Below are positions 24,287 through 36,900 of a stretch of 64,000 nucleotides of DNA, one piece after another. Below the pieces are notes generated by a model. That model was given only the letters and a program-made list of their open reading frames with translations, had not been told where the DNA came from and ran no database searches. A program made the translations under genes and the position numbers. The stretch's first letter is position 1, and each line of letters begins with the position of its first letter. The stretch is from Lineus longissimus (lineage: Eukaryota > Nemertea > Pilidiophora > Heteronemertea > Lineidae): NCBI RefSeq assembly GCF_910592395.1, contig NC_088311.1, positions 16,000,501-16,064,500 of the forward strand, written 5' to 3'.

Positions 24287-26197
24287 TTACCGCGATGGCA
24301 ACCTCTTGGATGTCTTGGTGGCTGGTTGGATCTTGAAGGATCGCCGAAAGTAGGAGTGGTCGTAGTTTCTGCTGTTTGGGTCGAGACATTTCCACTCTGG
24401 TACAGGCGGTCTGTCTCGTCGTGCAACAGCCTTCTTGACAGCCTTCCTTCGCAAGTCCGGCATTGTTATCATCACATGTTTCTTGTAGTCACCACCCCTG
24501 GATTTGTTTTTCTTTTTCGTGAAGTAATCTGTTGCCCTGATGTTTTTCAAAACACCAGCTAACTTCTGGTGTCTAGCACTCCGTTGGTACCTGACTGTGT
24601 ACTGCCTGTTCATTGCAATTCTGTCCAGCGCTTTCATTGGGCGGCAACAAGTATCGACTTCGATGTTGAACCACTTTAGTTTCCGTCGCCCGCTCTCGGC
24701 TATGTTATGGTTCATTCTGTGGGCTGCTGAATGGATACGAGGGGTTGAGTTCCTGCTCCTGGTCACAATCTTAGGATCGCTGGCCGACATACCTCGATTC
24801 TTGGACTCAACCCCCTGGGTTGTCACGCCAAGACTCAGCTGTCGCAACGCTCCTTTACTAAGGCATACCTCCAAAACGAGATGTACCAAGTTCTTGTCAA
24901 TCACTGTCATTTTAAACTTGGGAATCTCACCATAAGATGACCATCGCGTGTTGATTTGTGCCACCAAGAACCAGTTGTACCTGAGCACAGTGAGAATTCG
25001 TTCTGTGGACAACCAGTGCAGTCACCACCATAACAGTTCACAACACAGGCAACAGTGTCATACAGGTATCCCATGATCCTGTCGAGATCACCGTTGCAGC
25101 GCTTGAATAGAGATTGCAAAATCTTGGATGACCTTACCCTAAGATCATTCAGAAACGTTGTTTTTAACAGTGTTCTCTCCTCGGCAGTACGTCCCGGGAA
25201 CATACCTTTACTGAATTCAGCTCTATGTCCTGCACGCGTCTGGGCTTGATGCAAATGTATAGAGTCAAGTTGATGCTTCACCGTGAATAAGCCGCCGAAG
25301 AGCTTTTTTGTTGCATCAGTTAACCCTTTGAATGAACTGGAATCACCATCTGTAGTCAAATGTTCTACATGTAGGCCCTGTTTCTCAAAAGTCTCGGCAA
25401 ATGCAACCCCAAGATCATATTCTCTGAATGCATCTGCTTCAGGAAAGTTAGCCGTGCACTTCGAGTGTCGTTCGTCAACGTTTGTGCCAGTGGCACCACA
25501 TTTAACTTCAAAACCTTTCGCCCGCATTGCAGCCCCTATCCAGCAGTTTTGTTTTAACCTCAATGTCAATGATTTTGTGTTCATCTGTCACATTTTCAAC
25601 ACATAATCCAGTCATTGTGCTCGCACAACGGCCCATCTTGTTCCTCGAAGTGAGGTGTAAACTATTATAGCGTCTATCAGCTTGGACATTGATTCCTGTG
25701 TCGTCCTGATTTCTTAGGCGCAGTATCCTTTTCAAGTTCTCGCGTATGTCTGCCATATCGGCCACATTCATTTTAACTGTTTCATCACCAACCTTATTTG
25801 CCTGCTTTTGCATGATACTCCTACAGGGGGGCGGGATTCCCATCATGCTCAGTATGTAACTCATACTCTCGTTGCCAATCATTGTGTCCTGCAACGCAAT
25901 CTGTAATGCAACATTTGGAAGAGCGGCTTTTCGTCCGCGCTTGCCAGTGTCTATGTCCTCAAAAAGTTTATACAATTTCGAATCAAAACCACAGTTTTTA
26001 CACACCACAGTGACTGAACAACACACCCCCTGCTTACGTACCTCTCCATATTTGAATATTGGCTGACAGTTCACGTGATATTCGCTATGGGCCCTGTTAA
26101 CGTCGTTGAGCACATCCATCAGTTTGGTTGTCTGAACAACGAAACTCTCGTGATCATGCTCCATGGTCTCATCTGTCTGGTATCTCCATCTCATCAT
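24287..26197 (-). pseudogene. Mutator-like transposase, broken by two frameshifts
   Basis: Three consecutive - strand frames (26197-25508, 25584-24907, 25012-24287) together give one protein of the large invertebrate family with a Mutator-like transposase domain. Landmarks: ALPNVALQIALQDTMIGNES and GIPPPCRSIMQKQANKVGDE in the first; HSKCTANFPEAD, HLTTDGDSSSFKGL and VKHQLDSIHLHQAQTR in the second, with the Asp of DGDSSSF a likely catalytic residue; TTQGVESKNRGMSASDPK and RNSTPRIHSAAHRMNH in the third. Single-base-type frame changes lie near 25545 and 24965. The 3' end shows a donor-like CG|GTAAGAAA just after 24289, so an intron may follow. The family assignment is from memory of conserved patterns. 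Confidence 0.6.
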
Positions 26198-28349
26198 CAG
26201 TGTCTTCTTTCATGTTCAGCCGTAGTAAGTTGACATTCTTGGCTTTGTAAACATCAATACTAAAACACCAGATTCCTGTTAGAGCCCACAGGGACAAACG
26301 CAAGAGGAACTAGTATTGGGCAATTCGCCTAACAGCAAATTGCAGACCATATCCCTGGTGAAAGTATTTTGTTATGTTGAGAAATTAGGTTTGCACCAGG
26401 ATATAACCAGATAAATCAGAGGCAAATAACCCTGAATAACCAGCTGAATTAGGTTGTGACAGTAGGTGCATCATAAATACTAGAATTAGCGATGGTTCTG
26501 GGACTGCAACAACTCAGCATATGGATGGTCAGAATCCAGCAGACAACAAGCAAATGTAATCTGAATCTCAACATCTTTCGTATCTTTTGATGAGTTTTCT
26601 GGTAGAGTGAGGGAAACCAGTTGGCCATCTGATATGGCTGGTGGGGATGAAAGCTCCCAATGTTGGGACGACCAATAAATGAGAGTTGAACATTGAATTC
26701 CTTTGAAGTGTAGGTTGTGACGAGTCAGGCCAGTTTGTGCATGATTACAACATAGGGGTAACTAGTTGCAACAATCCTTTTTTAGTGTAGATTGTGAGGG
26801 AATAGTCTTGATCTTTCAATTAATTCCTTTGGTAAGGTGCAACAAACCAGTCCAGTAGATATATACATGGTCATAGCATACGGCATCGAGACAACCAGTA
26901 TGCAAGGTTACGGCCAGGCCCAAGGGGTATGACCGATCAGCACTAAGAGTAAAAACGTAACATGCAATAATATCTTTTTAAACTAACTGCCACAGTAGGT
27001 TTATTTATTCAGTCTTTTTGAAGTAAAAGTATTACAGTGAAAAAGAACGAAATACGGCTGGAATATTATACTGGTTTGTCTTCGGACGGCAAATTCAGCA
27101 CTGCACCGATGTCAAGGTTAAGACGGTTATACGACTTTGCCTCATCAGCTCCTCGTGGTCAAGGCTCCTATATCCGTGACTGATGCGGTCGCAGAACAGA
27201 ACAGATGCTGATCATCCCCGTCAGGCTGTAAAACAGAGCGAGGAAATATTTTAACTTCACCAGAAGTTTTATCATTCATTATTCAGACCAACAGACACTG
27301 ACTACCTGCTAATAGTCTATGAATTTCATTGTCATAATTCAGAACAAACACTCATCACCTTTGCTGACAATATTTTCAGAAGGTGTGTATACATTCGTGT
27401 GTCCATTTACACTGCACGTGTATACGTGCTTTACTGTACATTTCTACAGGAGTGAGCAGGATGTACAGAAAAACGATCTCCAAAACTGTTGCTTTCAGCA
27501 CTCGCGACACGTTAAGCGAGGTTTCAGCAATTATTTTCAGTGAAGGTATATCTCATGTGTAGAGTCTGGGTGATTTTGAGACATTCTTAGGTGTTTAAGG
27601 CGCACAGTTTGATGAAACTTGCCCGAATTCGTAATTTTTTTGATGAATGTATATCCGCCATTGCGGGGATCTGGAAACTTTTGGATGACAAGTTTGCCTC
27701 AAAAGATGGACGTGCTCCCTATAATCACCCAAACTAACAGCGAATATATATTTTTAAGATCCTTTTCTTGACCTCTGATGAGTTAATTTTGTCTGATGCA
27801 GTGTTTCAACACAAATTTGAGGGCGATTACAATCACGAAAAATTAACACTCACCCAGTCTAGAATGCGTAGACGAAATGTCTGTTGGCTCTTCCATGTAG
27901 CGGGTATCCTCCCACCTGTTCAGGTCGGGACAGATCAACGTTGAGCAACTTGCCTAATCGGTAAAAACGCGGGAGGCAGTGCTATTTTCATCAAAAATCA
28001 CCCGAAAACTAAAAAAGTAAGCAACGGCTGCAAAAATAAAGTACACGTTGTTCGTTAGCAGGTTATGAAACGTAACCTAACCAAATTTCAGGTCGTTCCG
28101 TGCGGCAGTTTCGGAGATACGTGTCGAAAACCACATCCCTCGGGTCCTGGCGATCGGCTCAGTAAAAACAATAGACCATATCCACGGAGTTGTGGATATG
28201 GTCTAACTACGTGCTTCTTGTGACTCCACATGCGAAGTGATCTTTATTACAACATTATTATAAGGGTGAACATATAAACCACGTGACTCCGTAAATGCAT
28301 GTCATATTTCACTACAGTGAATTTGTCTACGGTGGCCTGTAAACCTAGT
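26198..28349. other. No supported gene; one perfect hairpin
   Basis: No coding frame with a recognised domain. At 28172-28205 the 14-nt arms TAGACCATATCCAC and GTGGATATGGTCTA flank GGAGTT. The part nearest 28349 may be the 3' LTR of the BEL element (an AATAAA on the - strand lies near 28248), but the LTR partner was not found. Confidence 0.35.
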
Positions 28350-31300
28350 TTACACATCCTCCGCCCCGGCCAACTGCGCTGCAATTTTGCTTCTCGTCGC
28401 TGCCACCGAAGGGCGCTTGCTACATCTTAGCTCAGGTTCCCCGGGATCATCACATGACTTTAATTCACTTAACACAGTTTGTCTAACAGATTCTGATCTG
28501 ACTTCTAACGGATACAACTTCGAAATTGCTCTGCTAGTAAAACAATTCCCACTTTTTACTTTGGCTGCTCTGACTCTACTGTCAGAGCCGAACAATAGCT
28601 CAGTTACAAGGCCTAGTTTCCAACGTGTACGGGGTATATTGTCCTCATGAACCTGTACTACGTCACCTACACTAATGATATCATCACTTGGACAATGTTT
28701 ACGCACTTAGTAAGCGTGTCTCTCACGTAAGCAGTATAGGTATTCATTCTTGAACCTTGTCACAAAATGAGTGTGCAATTGAGCGCGCCTACGTTCTGCC
28801 CTCGTAATGAAGTCAGCAGTCCCAACTTGTGACTAATCAGGGTCAGTTTCATCAAACAACTCATGTGGCAACTCATCAGTCTCTTAGCCAAACAATAGCA
28901 TTGACGGTGTCAGAGGTTTGGGATCTTCTATTGATCCACTTGCATACGTCAATGGCCTATTGTTTAGGACGGACTGAACCTCTTTGATCAATGTGTACAT
29001 TTCTTCAAAACTAATCAATGCCCGGCCTAACACTTTCCTAAGTACTGACTTCATTACGCCTATGAGACGTTCCCAAGAACCTCCCCACCAGGGGGACTGT
29101 ACCGGTATGAAATCAAATCTAATGCGCTTTGCAATAAAATGCTCTTGCACTTCTGAACTCGCCACACGCCTTAGTAACTTTTCGATTTCACTACTTCCCG
29201 ACTTGAAATTGGTTGCGTTGTCGGAGAAACACCTATCTGGAACAACATAAGTGCCACAATGCCTTCTGAATGCTTTGATGAACGAATCGGCGCTCAAATC
29301 ATTGACCAGTTCAAGGGTTACACCTCTAGTGCCTAAACATGTAAATAAACACACGTAAACTTTGAACACATGTCCATCGCGATCTTTCACTAGAAGATGT
29401 CCCGTGAAGTCCATACCAATGTTACTAAACGCTTTGGTCGCATCAATACGGTATTCGGGTAGATCAGGGCTCTGTGGTAACCGGTACGCAGTGCCGGTAA
29501 CACGTTTACAGATTACACATGATTTCAACACTGACCTAACCTCTGCCCGCGTTGCAGTAATCCAATACCGTTTTCGCACAGCAACTACGGTTGAACCTAA
29601 TCCAGCATGAAGAACGCGCGCATGCGCTCTTTTGATCACAAGTCTAGTAAAGTGGCATTTCCGAGGTAACAACACAGGTTTACGCGCATTACTGTCTAGT
29701 GACACAGTATTACCTAATCTCCCCGCGCCACGAAGAACACCTTTTGTGTCTAACACAACATTCAACTGTTGCACAATACGCGGAATACGTCCGCTTGGTT
29801 TGTCCTGATTTAAGTAATCCAAGGCCTCAGAAAAATATGAAGATTGAACTGCTTTCACCCAAAGAGTTTCGGCCTGTTCCATTTCTCCTACGGTTATGTG
29901 TTGTGTCTCCCGGCTAATGCGTGCGAATCTCAGAACGTAGACAGTAACATGTAATAGTTGCTCGAGATTATTGAATCTACTGATGTCGATCACTTTACTT
30001 ATATCCATTGTGATGTGAGGTGGGTCAGACGTGTCAATTTCAATAGCAGCGGCAAACAATTTTTCTGAATTAAATCCAGACTTCCACAGGTCCCATTGTT
30101 CCTGTGTCGCAAGCCAATCTGGACCCGAGTTCCATAGACTAGAAGCTATCAAATGCTTAACGTCACAACCGCGTGATATCAAATCCGCAGGATTATCGCC
30201 ACTTGCGACATGTCGCCAATCACTGACGTCACTCAACTTACGAATTGTATTAACTTTCATGGCAATCGTACGTTTCAATGTCTTATCAGAGTTTACCCAA
30301 TGCAGCACTATTTCTGAGTCTGACCAGAAATGCACCGCCACCTGCTGGTAACAAGGTTCCAACACCGCCATCAAATTACGAGTATACTTCGCACCAAACG
30401 GCCGTTAGACAACAATGTGCCTTAACAATTTATTTGATCACATGACTCCTGTGGAATCTCCGATCTGATTGGTTGATCTGCAAATATGACGCCTTCGTGG
30501 TAATTTGCATGATTTATGAAGTAATTTCCCTTGACCAACTTTGAACGCGTCGATTATGATAATAAAAGGGAGGGACCCAAATCGGAAGTGAATAATAATT
30601 AGGTCATGTGCCAGGAATGGTTACTGCGTAATCAGTTTTTGGGTACTTCGTCAACTGGCGGAGAAATTTGCTGATGCGCCAAATCCCGTGCGAGTTTCTT
30701 CGATATTTCGCCGGAAAATCAGTTTAAAACAGGTAAGATCGGTTCATATGCCAAGAATTCGTACATGGTTACGAAGAACCCATATCGAGATACTCTTATG
30801 AACCAAGAATAGAAACTAGCAAGGCTTTATAAACGTAAACAGAATGATGAAAAGGGAAAATTATATGGTAATTTCTCATCTTGGTGGTGTATGCTACAAT
30901 GTGGAACCAACTACACGGCTCGTCGATGGTGTAGCAGGAGATTTGCTTGACCAACTTTGAAAATCGCGAGCCCGGGTCTCCTGGTCGTATTCCTTATTAT
31001 ATACCAAGCCACTTTGGTTACTCAACCCGCCGTTGGCGCGGTGGTCGGCAGGCTATTCATAGTAACAAGACCGAGGGATTTCTCCACAAGTAAAAATTAC
31101 CTAGCTAACGGCCGTGACCAAGTACCATTGCGCTTAATTCCAACTGAGGAATGGTCATCTTCGACTTTGGGCCAACAATCTTGCCCTTGGAGCCAAGTAA
31201 TGTGACAGTTGACCCCTGTTTTATGAAAGCTACAGTCCCAATAGCTGCAGGTGTCGCATCCGAAAAGCTATGTATTTGCACTGGTAGATATTTGTCCATG

Positions 31301-31404
31301 CCGTAATAACGAGGTTGTTCAATCTCATGAACCTGTTCTAAGTCTCTCAAGATCGGAAACCACACTTTAGTTTCCTTGATCGGTAAAGCAGTGTCCCAAT
31401 CATA
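28350..31404 (-). mobile_element. Decayed BEL/Pao retrotransposon, RNase H-integrase part of pol
   Basis: From 31404 downward the frame gives the end of RT/RNase H (WFPILRDLEQV, HSFSDATPAAIGTVAF, MTIPQLELSAMVL). After a 700-bp insertion, 30374-28884 encodes the rest of RNase H (HFWSDSEIVLHW) and integrase. The integrase has a zinc finger with H251, H256, C286 and C289, then catalytic D322 (MDFTG), D385 (FSDNATNF) and E435 (GGSWERLIG), numbered in that 496-codon frame. The conserved BEL C-terminal domain follows in the same frame at 28706-28350 (DDIISVGDVVQVHED). In-frame stops at 28884 and near 28836 and 28708, plus a frameshift near 30385, show it is dead. Gag, protease and most of RT are missing. 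Confidence 0.8.
30406..31107. mobile_element. ~700-bp insertion with 8-bp target duplication, hAT-like
   Basis: The palindromic octamer ACGGCCGT flanks the insert (30398-30405 and 31108-31115). The insert begins TAGACAAC and ends CCTAGCTA, so only TAG...CTA is shared at the termini. An 8-bp duplication is typical of hAT and P superfamilies. There is no transposase inside. It splits the BEL RNase H frame. Confidence 0.6.
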
Positions 31405-31467
31405 CTTCTGACGGGTAGTTGATAAAGTATGGAATTAGTGAAACCTTGGAAACACTGATAAACCTTG
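31405..31467 (-). repeat. Scrap of Polinton terminus
   Basis: This ~60 bp is the reverse complement of the Polinton left end (42838-42902), for example GATAAAGTATGGAATTAGTG and AAACCTTGGAAACACTGATA. It directly abuts the truncated BEL pol, so it is the outer end of a second, otherwise lost, Polinton copy or a rearrangement product. Confidence 0.7.
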
Positions 31468-32559
31468 TAATATTCAATGTAAACCATGGAATCACTGTGC
31501 AAATAGCGCGGGAAATCGGGTGCGTTCCTTCCACGATTTATACCCTCCCAACTGACAGTCTCGTCCCAGCTAACTTTATTGATAAGCCCCCCTTTAGGAG
31601 GGGCTCTTAAGATACACGTGTGTGTGGGAGTATATACTGATTTGATGAGAAATAAAGAGAGTAAATATTGTATATCCTACAAAAAATTTTTTTTGGTATT
31701 TTTCTGAATTAACTCCGTTGAGTTTACCGATTTCTCCGCGATCTTCCGGTGGTGGTTGCTATCCCATTGGTTGAAATTAATTTAAATCTTCATGGGAATT
31801 CGCTACATCATATGCCTAAGAAATTGGCCAATTATATTAATATTTTTATTAAGAGAAATATCCGTCCTAAATAATGACAGAAAAGGGTGGTTTATTTCAA
31901 TTTTGTGTCGACATGGTCGAGGTCACGTGACATAAAAACAAAACAATCGCACACACCCGTCCAAAAAAGGCACTTTAAGAAAAACAAATACGTTTTTCCT
32001 GCTTAAAACCACACTGACGACTAAGTTATTTTAGTCTACTACCCAAATCTGAAGTATCAAAATGAATTACAAACTAGAACTAGCTCTATTTAGCAAAAGT
32101 TGCGTGAAAAATTCGGGTGAGCGACATTCTGAACCCTAGCGGCCAATAATTAAACTACTTTCAGCCGTCTGCTCCGGTCTCGTTAGGGAGTTTTTCCCAA
32201 ATGTACGCGATGATGACGTGCCCCATTAACAGGACGTGACATCTATTTTAAAATGCGTTTCCAAAGTGAATGCATGAGGACAATCCATTTAAGTGTCGTA
32301 TATCACTGGAAACGCCCGATTCCCGTGAATAAGGACAATCACAATGTATTACATTACCAAAACAAAAATGTGTCGGAAGGAACTATATGGATGGTCCCAT
32401 CGCACCCCCCCCCCCCCCCCCCCCTCCAGCAGTATGACACAGAAGGGCTAGTTGACTGTCCACCGGGGGAGCTTCCCCCCAACGCACTGGTAAAAACCTA
32501 TGTCGACGGAGGGGGGTTTGGGGGGTGTCCCCCCATTGTAACAGCTGTAGTTGTTAGAG

Positions 32560-33821
32560 TGTTTCTACGGACGCTGCCCCGCCATGTTTTGTCATTTCAC
32601 TTGCTGTAAGCAGTTCCGGTGCGCGCACTGCCTGTCGGGTAGGCGGGCCGGGACTTTGAAATTAATATTATTACTTTGTTCTGGTTGAGTGAATATTTGG
32701 GCGTTATCCCAGTCGACCATATTTCGTGGAGTTGAGGAGACGTTTTTACTGCACTGCCGTGTTCGTTTGGTGTTGTCCTGTTTTTGTGCAGTCCTGTTTT
32801 GTGAGCGTGATGTGGATTTTATTCTAAAGGATTTTTTTAATGGGTCGCTACAGGTGCCTTGCGGCACTGTAGTCTTCTTGAAGGACCGCGATAGGCCTAT
32901 TCTGTCCAAAGGCCTCACCTTTGTAAGTAGTTTTTATGGTTGGTTTAATTTAGAACTTCAAGCACATCGTTGACGTTACGTATTTATAAAACCCAAAAAA
33001 TAGTTACAGAGAGAATAGATTTATGTTTCGAAACGTGATATAGTTTTATGTGTGTGATGTATTACCCTCCGTTATTAGAGGGCTGTGTTAGATTGTTGTT
33101 GACATAGAGGAGGGGGTTAGAATCATAGGCCAAGAATTGATTGGAACGTGCTATCTAGGATACCGACACTGTGTCTATTCGTGAGAGTAGTATCACCCTG
33201 GCTTTATCGAGGTTTGCTGCAACATATAGTCGATAGATGGCGTCCGTGATGTCTGGATCGCTGCGTGTATATAGATGAGTACTGTTAAGAGTCTCGCTTT
33301 TAGGACGTCCTCTTATTTATAGATGAGAATAGTCTCGCCCTTTTTACGTCCGTTCCGTTGTTGCAGAATATATTTCCAGAACTACTCTTTGACACTAATA
33401 GTATCACTTTGCCAGCATTGACTTCGTCATCGTTTCGTTTGGTCTAGTGATAGGCTAACCCTCTGTAATTATGCAACAACCCGTTATATATATATCAATT
33501 ATGTGTGTGAAGCACTACGTGCTGCTTATATTGGCTTAACGCCACAATTTACCGAACTCGACACTGATCTTAAAAATCTTGCCCTCTGGGCGTATAATCC
33601 AGAGTGTTACCAATCAGAGGATATAGTGCTGCTCCACGCCTGATGTCGTGACTTGTGTACGTTGAAGCCGTCTTGCCGAGGGGACTTCCGTGTTCGATCG
33701 TCACTACTTGACTACTGGGGTTGGAAACGGGTGTCGTCTGGCGAGGTCCAATAGCAGCAGATCGACTTCCGATTCGGTGAGTAAAAACCTAATTATCTCA
33801 CCTTTCGTCATCGTAAAAACA
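32560..33821 (+). repeat. 5' LTR of the BEL/Pao element
   Basis: Begins TGTTTCTACGG and ends GTAAAAACA. Immediately downstream, TGGTCTCTCCGACCGG (from 33822) is a likely tRNA primer-binding site because it starts with TGG directly at the LTR edge. The LTR should hold the promoter. Short frames within it are not genes. Confidence 0.95.
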
Positions 33822-33839
33822 TGGTCTCTCCGACCGGAT
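33822..33839 (+). promoter_or_regulatory. Candidate primer-binding site
   Basis: TGGTCTCTCCGACCGGAT starts directly after the 5' LTR; the TGG pairs with a tRNA CCA end. The priming tRNA was not identified. Confidence 0.6.
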
Positions 33840-33983
33840 TAATTGTATTACCAGAAGCAAGATTGTTTGAGTGAATCGGGAGAGATCGTATATTATTCTT
33901 CACCGTCGTATTTTAGAATTCGTTTGTCTTACTGTAAAGATTTGTTTGTTCGTCGTAAATCGTTTAGAGAGTCCTAGGTTGTA

Positions 33984-36900
33984 ATGGCCAATGTTAGACG
34001 TTCCGCGCGTACCAGGCGACCCCCACCATATCTCAAGAGTTTTGTGACGGGACCTCTGCGTGGATCACAGGCCCATCCTGGTCAAGCCGACCGGTCCGTC
34101 AGCTGGTTCCAGAGTTTAGAGGAGGAGGCTGCCGTTGATGAAGAGGGTGAGGTTTTAGTCCAAGCTAGCAGCAAGGATGATGTGGAGGCCTGGCTCGAGG
34201 GGGAGTCTCTTGCCTTGATGGAGGAGATCGAGAGCGAACGGAGAAAGGTTGACGCTCTGCTGAGGTCACGGGGGAGCCGCACCGGCATGCTGAGGATGGT
34301 CGACAGAATGCGGGCCAGTTTCGAGGAGTTACGAAGAGTCATCGATCGCCTAGTGATCTCGTACACCAGTGTCGATAAGATGAGAGAGTTAGTTCAGGCT
34401 GGGAGGTGTATAAAGATCAAGATCCAGGACACGGAGGACGAGGTGGATGCCCAACTCACCGAACGGGAGGAAGAGGCGCAGTCGATGGGCCAAGCGGTAG
34501 ATAAGCCGGATGAGAATTTGCCTGAGGCTTGTGACGGCAACCATGATGAAGAGGAGGATGCCGGTAGTGAGTTGAGCCATGAGAGTCAGCAGTCTCAGCG
34601 TTCGTTGAAGTCTCAATCTGCACAGATCAAGGCCGAGGTTGCCTCAATGAGAGTAGGGCAAGAAAAGAGAAGATATGTGGCGGAACTGGCTGTTAAGGAG
34701 GCTCAACACAAGATGGCAATCGCCGAGGCCGAGGATGAGGCGGCTCGAGCTAGGCTAGAGGCCAAGTTGTGGTCCGAGGACCCGGCGCGACACGTGAGGT
34801 TACCCATGACAGTTATAACGAGCAGGTCACCAGCTGAGATGAAGACGCCGCCACAGCCTGAGCAAGAAGTACCGGATGAGAGTCGTGAGGATCCGTTAGG
34901 GAGATTGGTGCATTCGATTACTTCTTCCCATCTGCCTAAACCTGCGCACAGCTCTACTCCGGCCCGGGCGGTTGGTGGCCAGAACTCTACTGGATCCAGA
35001 GAGGTTGGAAAGTTCTTCCAAGGTATCGCTAAGCCTCACCTACCGAAGTTTGATGGTAATCGAGATCTTTACGAGGATTGGCGGGCACAGTTTGAAGTTT
35101 TCGTGGAGCAGGCTGAAGTCCCGATCAGATTTAAAATGATCATGCTTAAGAACGCCCTGATAGGACGCGCCGGCAAGCTGGTCGAGAATCTCGGTTTTAC
35201 CGAAGCCCAGTACTCTATGGCCCTCTTTAAGTTGGATCAGCGCTATGGCGGAGAGTCAAGGATCTTGAAGAAATACATCGACCAGTTGATGGCACTCAAC
35301 GAGGTCAGCGAACAGGATTTGAAGGGATTGGAGGATCTGGCGAACCATTTATGCGATGTAGTGTCGAAGTTAGCAGATACAGACCATGCCCAGGAGTTAG
35401 TTGGACAGAACACGTTGTATGCTCTCGTGAGGCGGAAGGTGCCCGTTTCCCTGTTGGTAAAATACGCAGAGTCGAACACTTCGACGAGGATAGATGGGTT
35501 GGCAGTATTCGCCAAATGGTTCAACCATCATGTATGTTTGATGATTGAAATGACTGACTTGAGGGAGTCACGCCGCAAGGGACCAAGCCAGACTAGTGCT
35601 AACAAGTTGGTGAAACGACCAGACAAGAGCACAGCCTATGCTTCGACAGCGACCGCTTACTCCAGGACGACGTCTAAACCAGCTGACGCAGAAAACCAGT
35701 ATTCCTGCCCATTGTGTAAGGCCGCACATCACATCGTCAAGTGTGACAGATGGACACCTACTACTACTAGCCAACGTTGGGACATTGCTAAGGAGAAGGC
35801 CCTGTGCTATAGATGCCTGTGTAGCAACCATATGGGCAAGGATTGCCAGAAAGGATCCCGCAAGTGTGGGATTGACGGCTGTCAGAAGAACCATCATCGT
35901 CACTTGCACAGAAGGAAGCCGAAGACAGATGTGTCGGTCGAGCCTAAAGACCATGTCAACAACATGTTTGGAGTCGCCAAGGATGGAAGAGTTTATCCAA
36001 GCAAGGTCGCCCTACGAGTCATCCCAGTTTATGTAGTTGGGAGTCGAGGACAACGTCAACGAATGAACGCGCTGTTGGATGATGGCTCTGATTCAACATA
36101 TATAACCAGATCTGCAGCAGAAGCCTTAAACACCCCTGTGCAGGAACAGGCCTTGAGTGTATCTACTTTAACTGACCCTAAGAAATCCCTACGTAGTGGC
36201 CTGGCGGTGATGACGATTGAAAGCTTGAGCGGCGAGATAACGGCCAAGGTGGGAGCGCGAGTTCTTGACAGGTTGTGTGAGAATCTACCGCCGCAAAATT
36301 GGCAGCATCTACGAGATCGATGGTCTCATTTGAAGGGAATCGAGTTCCCAAGAGTAGATGGGTGCAAGACCGTCGATATTTTAATTGGTGCTGATCACCC
36401 GGAATTGACGTTAGCATTGGAGGAGCGACCGGGCCAACTGGGAGAGCCGGTGGCAAGGCTGACACCTCTGGGATGGACATGCACAGGGTCCATTGAGGTG
36501 GTCACTCCTTTGACCAGCAATTCTGTTACGACTGCAAAGACTTATTCAACAATTACGGATCGGCAGTTGGACGAGAGCCTCCGATCATTGTGGAACATGG
36601 ATGTGTTCACAACTACATCAGAGACCAACTTCACTCCAGAAGAGCGGGCGATCATCAAGAGGACTGAGGCCTCCAAGGTGTACACAGACAATCGCTATGA
36701 AGTTTCGATTCCGTGGGTTGGCGACACCCCTGACTTACCAAACAACTTTCAGGAAGCTCGGCGCCGCCTGTTGTCTATAGAGCGTACTATAGAACAAGAA
36801 CGAATCCTAGAGTCCGCAACCAATCAGGGCATCAAGTGGAGGTTTAACCCGCCATACGGGTCACACCATGGTGGTGTGTTCGAATCACTTATTAAGTCTG

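Noticed and set aside
32592-32973. Open frames repeated at 32.6-33.0 kb and 37.5-37.9 kb on both strands
   Set aside because: They lie inside the two LTRs and are identical only because the LTRs are. No domain, and not in the position of any known LTR-element gene.
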